64,000 nucleotides of DNA from Symbiodinium natans (taxonomy: Eukaryota > Sar > Dinophyceae > Suessiales > Symbiodiniaceae): contig CAJNDS010002090.1 of the NCBI GenBank assembly GCA_905221605.1, positions 17,501 to 81,500 on the forward strand, written 5' to 3'. This document shows positions 58,918 to 64,000 of this stretch, piece by piece. The notes under the pieces are model-generated. The model was not told the DNA's origin and did no database searches. It saw nothing but the letters and a program-made list of their open reading frames with translations. The position numbers were made by a program, and so were the translations under genes. The stretch's first letter is position 1. The number at the start of each line of letters is the position of its first letter.

Positions 58918-60347
58918 TTCGAAATGACGCTGGTTTTAAGGGCCGTTTGTATCGACCTTGTTAGAAGGGCCGTTTCAAATCCCTATCCATGTACAGGAGC
59001 TTGAATGTGCTAAGAAGCATGTTGTGCGCAGGTGTGGTCCCGAACTTAAGAGAGACTTCTCAATCACCTGGTGGAAAGCCCATGGATCAGAAACCCAAAC
59101 AGAAAGGTCCAAAACCTGCACACGAACCTCCGGCTGGGATTATATAGTGTAGGTGTATGCACATGTGCCAGCCATTATATGGGTGTACGGTGTAAGTGCT
59201 TCTCGTGGCTTGCCTTTGTACAAGCATCGTGAACGCGCAACTTCCTGGCTTCGCACTTTTTGGGATCTGGGACCTGGATGGGGAGTCGCAGGCCTTGGAC
59301 AATTCAACCGGCATTTGCTTCGACAGTACCTTCTGAAGGTCCGCTTTGTTATCACCAAATTTCGCAAAAGAGTGCAAACATAAAGAGCCCATCACCCCTG
59401 AAAGATCATCCCATTAAGATTCACAGCCAGTCCTGCAGCAGCGACGCCGTGCCCACGGCCGAAGATTCATCGAGGGCCGGGCGTTTGGGGTTCCAGTTTT
59501 AATGGTGGGCTGATGTGACTAGATTGAATTTATGATGTTATTCTGCTTGGATGTTCCTCGGGTGCATCTTTTCTGAGTATTCTATTGGCAGGTGCAAGAT
59601 GTGGTAATTCTACTTTGTTTCGAACATGTGACAGTTTCAACCCTTTCAAGTTGCATAGACCCTCGAAAGTGATAAAGATGCAGCCTGGTACTTGCACATC
59701 ATCAAAATGCGCATATCACATCCTACAACAGCAGTTTGCAAGAAATCCCGCGGGCAGAAATATTGGCCCCCCGGAGGTTGTAGGTAGGTTTGGGGTTTAG
59801 GGTTCTGGGGGCATAAGGGTTCTAAGGCTGAGAGGTTTAAGGGTTGTGGTTTAGGGGTGCCTGCAGCCGAGTTTCAGTGGTGCTTGCTTGTTGGACCTTT
59901 GATGCCGCAGGACTACAGCATGAGTCGCGCTACTTTCTGCAGGAAAAATGCCAAATACTGCGGGTGTTTCAATACCGTGGAATGCTGTCCAACTGCGCCT
60001 AGACAGCCGGTCGGATCTGGCGCCATTTCGCTGCAGCCGAGATTCCATGGTTATCTCTCTGGAGCAGCTGCTGGCAACCTTTGAAGCCCCATAGGCTGCG
60101 GGGGTCCAGACCCCTACATCGCCCTTACTTTCTGTTATGTTCCCCTCATGTACCCTTTCTTGAAGTGGTGAAACTCTCCCCCGCGAAAGCCACGGAGTTC
60201 CTGAGGTTTAGGCGCATGGTCCATGGCAAAGCAGCCGAGTTTCCTGAAAGCAAGGCAGCAGCCCCGAGTTGGCGAAACTGCGTCATAAAGCTCAGAGCAA
60301 TCACATGTGAGACCTGAGTTTGATGTCCACCGTCTGGAAAGGGCCTC
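58918..60347. other. Unique region, unassigned open frames
   Basis: Overlapping frames of 65-100 codons on both strands (for example 59087-59395 - and 59857-60084 +). The latter has several Cys but no recognised spacing. One telomeric word cluster near 59785. Confidence 0.35.
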
Positions 60348-61041
60348 ATGGCTTCGCCATGCTTCGCCATGCTTCGCATTCAACCCAGCACCGTGCCCTC
60401 GTCTAAGACTCGAATTCGAACAGTGGATCCAGAGAGAAGAGGCGTCTTCTCCGTCACTTCAGCATGGCTTGCAGGGCGACAGCGCGCTCCGTCCGAATTC
60501 CGGGACCGCCTGCGTCGAGCTCTGAATCTCCCCAAAGTCCCTGCGCAGCATTTGCAACAAATCGATTTGGCCCTCCGGGCACTCTTGGAGTCAGGCGCGT
60601 CCACATTGACTGCCCAGCCTCAGAACACGGACATCTTGGTCTGGCCAGCACACTGCTTTCAAAACACACCTCTGAAAGGACTCCTGTTTCTCGCGCCATC
60701 TACGTCGGTGCTTTCTTCTCCATGCGTATCGAGGGAAAAACGGCCTCGCAGCTTATTTCTCGGAGAGAAACACGACCAACACAAACGTTTCTGTCGTGGC
60801 CTCCGAGGCCACGAAGGCTGAGAAGGACTTGCCGCAGCAACCTCGGATCAGCAACAGGCCGCACATATGTGTAACAAAGGTGGGCTCCCCCAAGGCCCCA
60901 AAGGCTCCCTGCGCGTGTTCCGGCTGCGGTCACAGTTCAGAGGCGCTTGCATGCCGGGCAAAGTCACGCTACTCGCGCTCCGCGCGATGGAAGCCGAAAA
61001 GCCCCGCTGGGCAAATCGAAAGCGCGCTCGTCCGACTTCCA
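60348..61041 (+). CDS. Probable coding region in two frames, Cys-rich C-terminal part
   Basis: The first part (60430-60710) reads WLAGRQRAPSEFRDRLRRAL, NLPKVPAQHLQQIDLALRAL and LESGASTLTAQ in one frame. The second (60730-61041) reads, in the +1 frame, VVASEATKAEKDLPQQPRIS and CACSGCGHSSEALACRAKSR with R/K-rich DNA-binding-like residues. It ends at CTTCCAG|GTATCT, a good donor. The frame change around 60710-60740 suggests an intron or shift that I could not place. CxxCGH...C may bind zinc. Family not recognised. Confidence 0.35.
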
Positions 61042-61119
61042 GGTATCTCAATACGTGTAATTATTTGAGAGCCACGAATCATGGCAAGCAAGCTTTGATG
61101 TGCAGTGCAACCGCCGTTG

Positions 61120-61356
61120 GTCGGGTGTGGGGGTGGGGGTGGGGTGGCGTGGGGGGGGGGGAGGGGTTGGACTTGGACGCGCACTGCGCTTGGACATGGC
61201 GTGCCTGTGTTTGCGGCTTGCTCATATGCCCGGTCTAAGATCAAGGTCGACTGGAAGGTGATTGGCGGGGGTGGAGGGGTTTAGGGCCTTTAACATTCGG
61301 ATGCCGCAAGCTGTCAAAACCCTTTACAATGTGGGGGGGGGGGGGGGGGGGGGGGA
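61120..61356. repeat. G-rich tracts
   Basis: GGGGTGGGG words with TTGGACTTGGAC at 61120-61190, and a G run of about 25 at 61332-61356. Confidence 0.85.
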
Positions 61357-62272
61357 GGGCGCCTACAGTAGGCTGTCTTTTTCGGGTTCTCTATATTCTA
61401 GAGAGAGCCCCCAGATTCTGCTCTAGTCAGCCGAAACGCCCATCACTTTCAACGCGCTCCACTTTCCCAGGGTCCTTGGACGAACAATGCAAACCATGGT
61501 AGTACCTGAGTCAATGGGGGGGTGTTGTTGAGCAAAGCTTGATGATCCAACTCTCCTCTCAACCCGTCCTGCAGAGACATCACAAGGCCCAGCATAGTTG
61601 CAATACAGATAATGATGCAAGTGCTAAATTGATCGTAAAACGTGCAAATATCAAGTGCGTTGCAAGTGCGTGGTATGTCGTCAGGCTTTGAAGGTTGCTT
61701 GAGGGAGGCGCATCTCTACTACTTGCTTAAGAACCCAACAAAAACAAAAATAGAAATCCCTACCTAAACCCTTGCAAGAAGAATGCTTGTTGTTTCTTGA
61801 AGGTGTTCTTGAGCAAATGGTAGATCTTTGGCAAGGTTCCGACCACACCAGGCGGCACAAGAATTCTCGGCGTGTGAACACGCGGAGCCGAGGCACCCTC
61901 AGAAACCCTCCGAGGCCATCGCGAGGCGATCAGCAGAGCTGCGCCCACCAGGCCATTCGGCCGCCGCCTGGCGTTTAATAAAGGGGCCTGAGTAATTCAA
62001 ATAGGTTTTTTTTTTTTTTTGGGGGGGGGGGGATTATAGTAGAATTATAACAAAGGGACCATAAGGGAACATTATTAATTATTCCGACCCCTAAAGTATG
62101 GGGATGTTAAGGCTTTTTGAGGAGGGGTCCATCCTCCCTGCCTCGGTTCGGGTTTAGGGGTTTGTAGAGTTTCGGGTCCACCAAGCCTGTTGGTGGAGAC
62201 TGACCCGAGTGCCACCATGCAAGACAAAGACCCGTCGACAACCTGACGACCCTTGTGACCACAGTTGTGCAA
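61357..62272. other. Unique stretch with poly(T)-poly(G)
   Basis: No gene recognised. T14 followed by G12 at 62007-62032. Overlapping 60-70-codon frames near 61681-61978 on both strands. Confidence 0.4.
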
Positions 62273-62310
62273 GGGTTTAGGGTTTAGGGTTTAGGGTTTA
62301 GGGTTTCGGG
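62273..62310 (+). repeat. Short telomeric array (TTTAGGG)n
   Basis: Five units. Confidence 0.9.
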
Positions 62311-62529
62311 CTTGGTAGTTGTGGTGGCAACGGAGAAAGACGTAGCGTCGTCTTCAGTATGTAGAAAGTTGCTGCTCCCCCCCCACGCACAAACACTCAG
62401 CGAAAAAACCCACATGGACTGCTGCTGAGCCCGCCACTATATCATCATTCAAGCGCCATCGACACATCCCTAAACCCTGCAGCCTAAATCCCAAACCCAC
62501 TGCCTTCTGCCCCACATCCCTGGCATGAC

Positions 62530-62637
62530 CCGACCCTGAACCCTGAACCCTAAGCCCTAAGCCCTAAGCCCTGAAACCTAAACCCTAAACCCTAAACCCT
62601 AAACCCTAAACCCTAAACCCTAAACCCTAAACCCTAA
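62530..62637 (-). repeat. Interstitial telomeric array (CCCTAAA)n
   Basis: About 15 units, with CCCTAAG and CCCTGAA at the left. Confidence 0.95.
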
Positions 62638-63101
62638 CACCTCCCTACACTTCCTGAGTCCTCAAATACAGAGCCGGGCGCACCCACACAGATCCAATCG
62701 CGGTGCCTTTGACTTCAGCTCAGACTTAGGGTTTGGGGGTGTGGTTTTTAAGGGGTATCGGGGTCATAGGGTTTAAAGGCTTTAGAGGGTTGCATGGTTT
62801 CAGGGATTCGGGTTTAGGAGCTATGGGGAGCTTCCGGCGTGTACTCGTGGCTAGTGACAGCTAACTCCTACAGCCCTTCACGAAGGCCTAGTTTTGAAAT
62901 CCTGTTTGCAAGGATCTCGCACATGCAAGAACTCTCAGTTGCCTCATACTGATCGTACCTTATGCTTTTGTTTTAAAAAGAGCTACATGCTCGACTGCGA
63001 CGTCTTACGGAAGCCATCAGCGCAGCGTAAGCTAGTCTGGCACGGCCAATCGAGCAGTGGCGACCGAAAAACTCAAAAGATCAACCCTCTACACCTTCTT
63101 A
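62638..63101. other. Unique stretch with an uncertain open frame
   Basis: An 80-codon plus frame at 62894-63136 contains KSYMLDCDVLRKPSAQRKLV; it may hold an exon but lacks supporting splice evidence and its end overlaps a TIR-3 element. Confidence 0.3.
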
Positions 63102-63227
63102 GGGTAGTTACAGTGTCCCTGAATATGGGCCCTTGAAAGGGGACACCCTACAAAACCCAGGGGCCCATACTTCAGAACCCTTTAGGGCAGGTAAGGGACC
63201 ATATTAAGGGACCATGTGACTGCCCTA
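63102..63227. mobile_element. Foldback element, family TIR-3
   Basis: TTAGGGTAGTTACAGTGTCCC at the left and, inverted, GGGACCATGTGACTGCCCTAA at the right, with GGGCCC(T/A) modules inside. Confidence 0.6.
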
Positions 63228-63329
63228 ATCCCTAAACCCTAAACCCTGAACCCTTAGACACCTGAACCTTGACCAACCCCAAGTCAAGGAAACTCGTTGG
63301 AGCACGCTGGCTATGGAAAAAAGAGGTCC

Positions 63330-63395
63330 CTGAACCCTAAACCCTAAACCCTAAACCCTAAACCCAAAACCCTAAACCCTAAACCCTAGACCCAA
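63330..63395 (-). repeat. Interstitial telomeric array (CCCTAAA)n
   Basis: Nine units. Confidence 0.9.
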
Positions 63396-63624
63396 ACGGA
63401 AACCGGCCGTCAACATCAAGGATTTGCAGGACTTTCTGTGAACCCTGTGACAGGTTCAGAGCAGGGAAACCCCTAAACCCGGAACCCGTACCCCCAATAC
63501 CTTACTTAGGGAAGAGGGTGGGTTGGCTATGGCTCAGGGCTTCAGGAGGGTTTAGCGTCTAGGGCTTTACGAGGTTGGGTGAACCCTAAACCCTAAACTC
63601 CCTAAATCGTCAACCCCTTCAAAA

Positions 63625-63690
63625 AAGACGAGCCGCATGTACTGGATCAATCGCATTGCCGTATTCTGCACCTGGACAGCTCACACTGAG
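63625..63690 (+). CDS. Short exon-like island
   Basis: Plus frame KTSRMYWINRIAVFCTWTAH then TE, leading into the array at 63686. Protein-like but short. Confidence 0.3.
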
Positions 63691-63990
63691 GGTTTGGGTT
63701 TAGGGTTTAGGGTTTAGGGTTTAGGGTTTAGGGTTTAGGGTTTAGGGTTTAGGGTTTAGGGTTTAGGGTTTAGGGTTTAGGGTTTAGGGTTTAGGGGTTT
63801 TAGGGTTTAGGGTTTAGGGTTTAGGGTTTAGGGTTTAGGGTTTAGGGTTTTATGTGGTTTGCAGCATTTAGAGGGGCTCATAGGGACTTGCAGGGCTTAC
63901 AGTCTTTGCAAGGGTTTAGGGTTTAGGGTTTAGGGTTTAGGGTTTAGGGTTTGGGGCTTGGGGCTTGGGGTTTAGGGTTTATAAGGGTGT
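63686..63990 (+). repeat. Telomeric arrays (TTTAGGG)n near the right edge
   Basis: 63686-63855 holds about 22 units with a single TTTTAGGG; 63909-63990 holds about ten, some TTTGGGG/CTTGGGG. Unique-like words separate them, so no chromosome end is reached. Confidence 0.95.
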
Positions 63991-64000
63991 TGTATCAGGT

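Overview
The window looks like nuclear DNA of a dinoflagellate, most probably a Suessiales/Symbiodiniaceae-type alga. The evidence is: (i) more than a hundred interstitial arrays of the CCCTAAA/TTTAGGG repeat on both strands; (ii) a CCCH zinc-finger gene of a type common in these algae, with one GC-AG and one GT-AG intron that are both introner-like (short terminal inverted repeats plus 4-bp target duplications); (iii) 3' splice sites of AG|G form; (iv) a relict-spliced-leader-like sequence. Nothing here looks bacterial or viral. The species cannot be named from this sequence, and the window does not contain a chromosome end.

Layout. Short telomeric arrays (about 30-150 bp, either orientation) alternate with unique islands of roughly 60-140 bp through most of the window (about 1-32 kb, 35-48 kb, 49.6-55.5 kb, 62.2-64 kb). 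Many islands translate as plausible, non-repetitive protein in one frame, and several begin at an AG|G acceptor. The most recognisable are a BRF1 (TFIIIB)-like acidic piece at 41.6 kb and a retroelement Gag-like piece at 23.0 kb. Between them lie at least eight families of short repeats, most with terminal inverted repeats. Family TIR-1 (five copies at 24.5, 36.8, 37.1, 39.5 and 42.8 kb) has imperfect 8-bp target duplications like hAT elements. Satellites sit at 3.3-4.0, 4.2-5.3, 12.7-14.0, 15.1-15.9, 34.4-34.8, 38.3-38.6 and 44.2-45.5 kb, with long microsatellites at 0.2, 26.8, 34.8 and 48.4-49.4 kb.

The two best genes are both on the minus strand. One is an intronless 369-codon gene at 32.3-33.4 kb with a proline-rich repetitive N-terminus and a C-terminal domain like that of RapZ (FPNP, CxxGKHRS). 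The other is the three-exon CCCH zinc-finger gene at 49.6-50.6 kb, whose stop codon is supplied by an adjoining telomeric array. The 56-62 kb stretch has few telomeric arrays and is more gene-like, but no exon there could be assigned to a known family.

The genes do not form an operon or pathway. The recurring theme is interaction between exons, introns, miniature transposons and telomeric DNA: arrays end reading frames, carry GT and TTTAG|G splice-signal words, sit inside one transposon copy, and truncate others. All calls are by eye; array limits are good to a few bases and exon calls are hypotheses unless stated.
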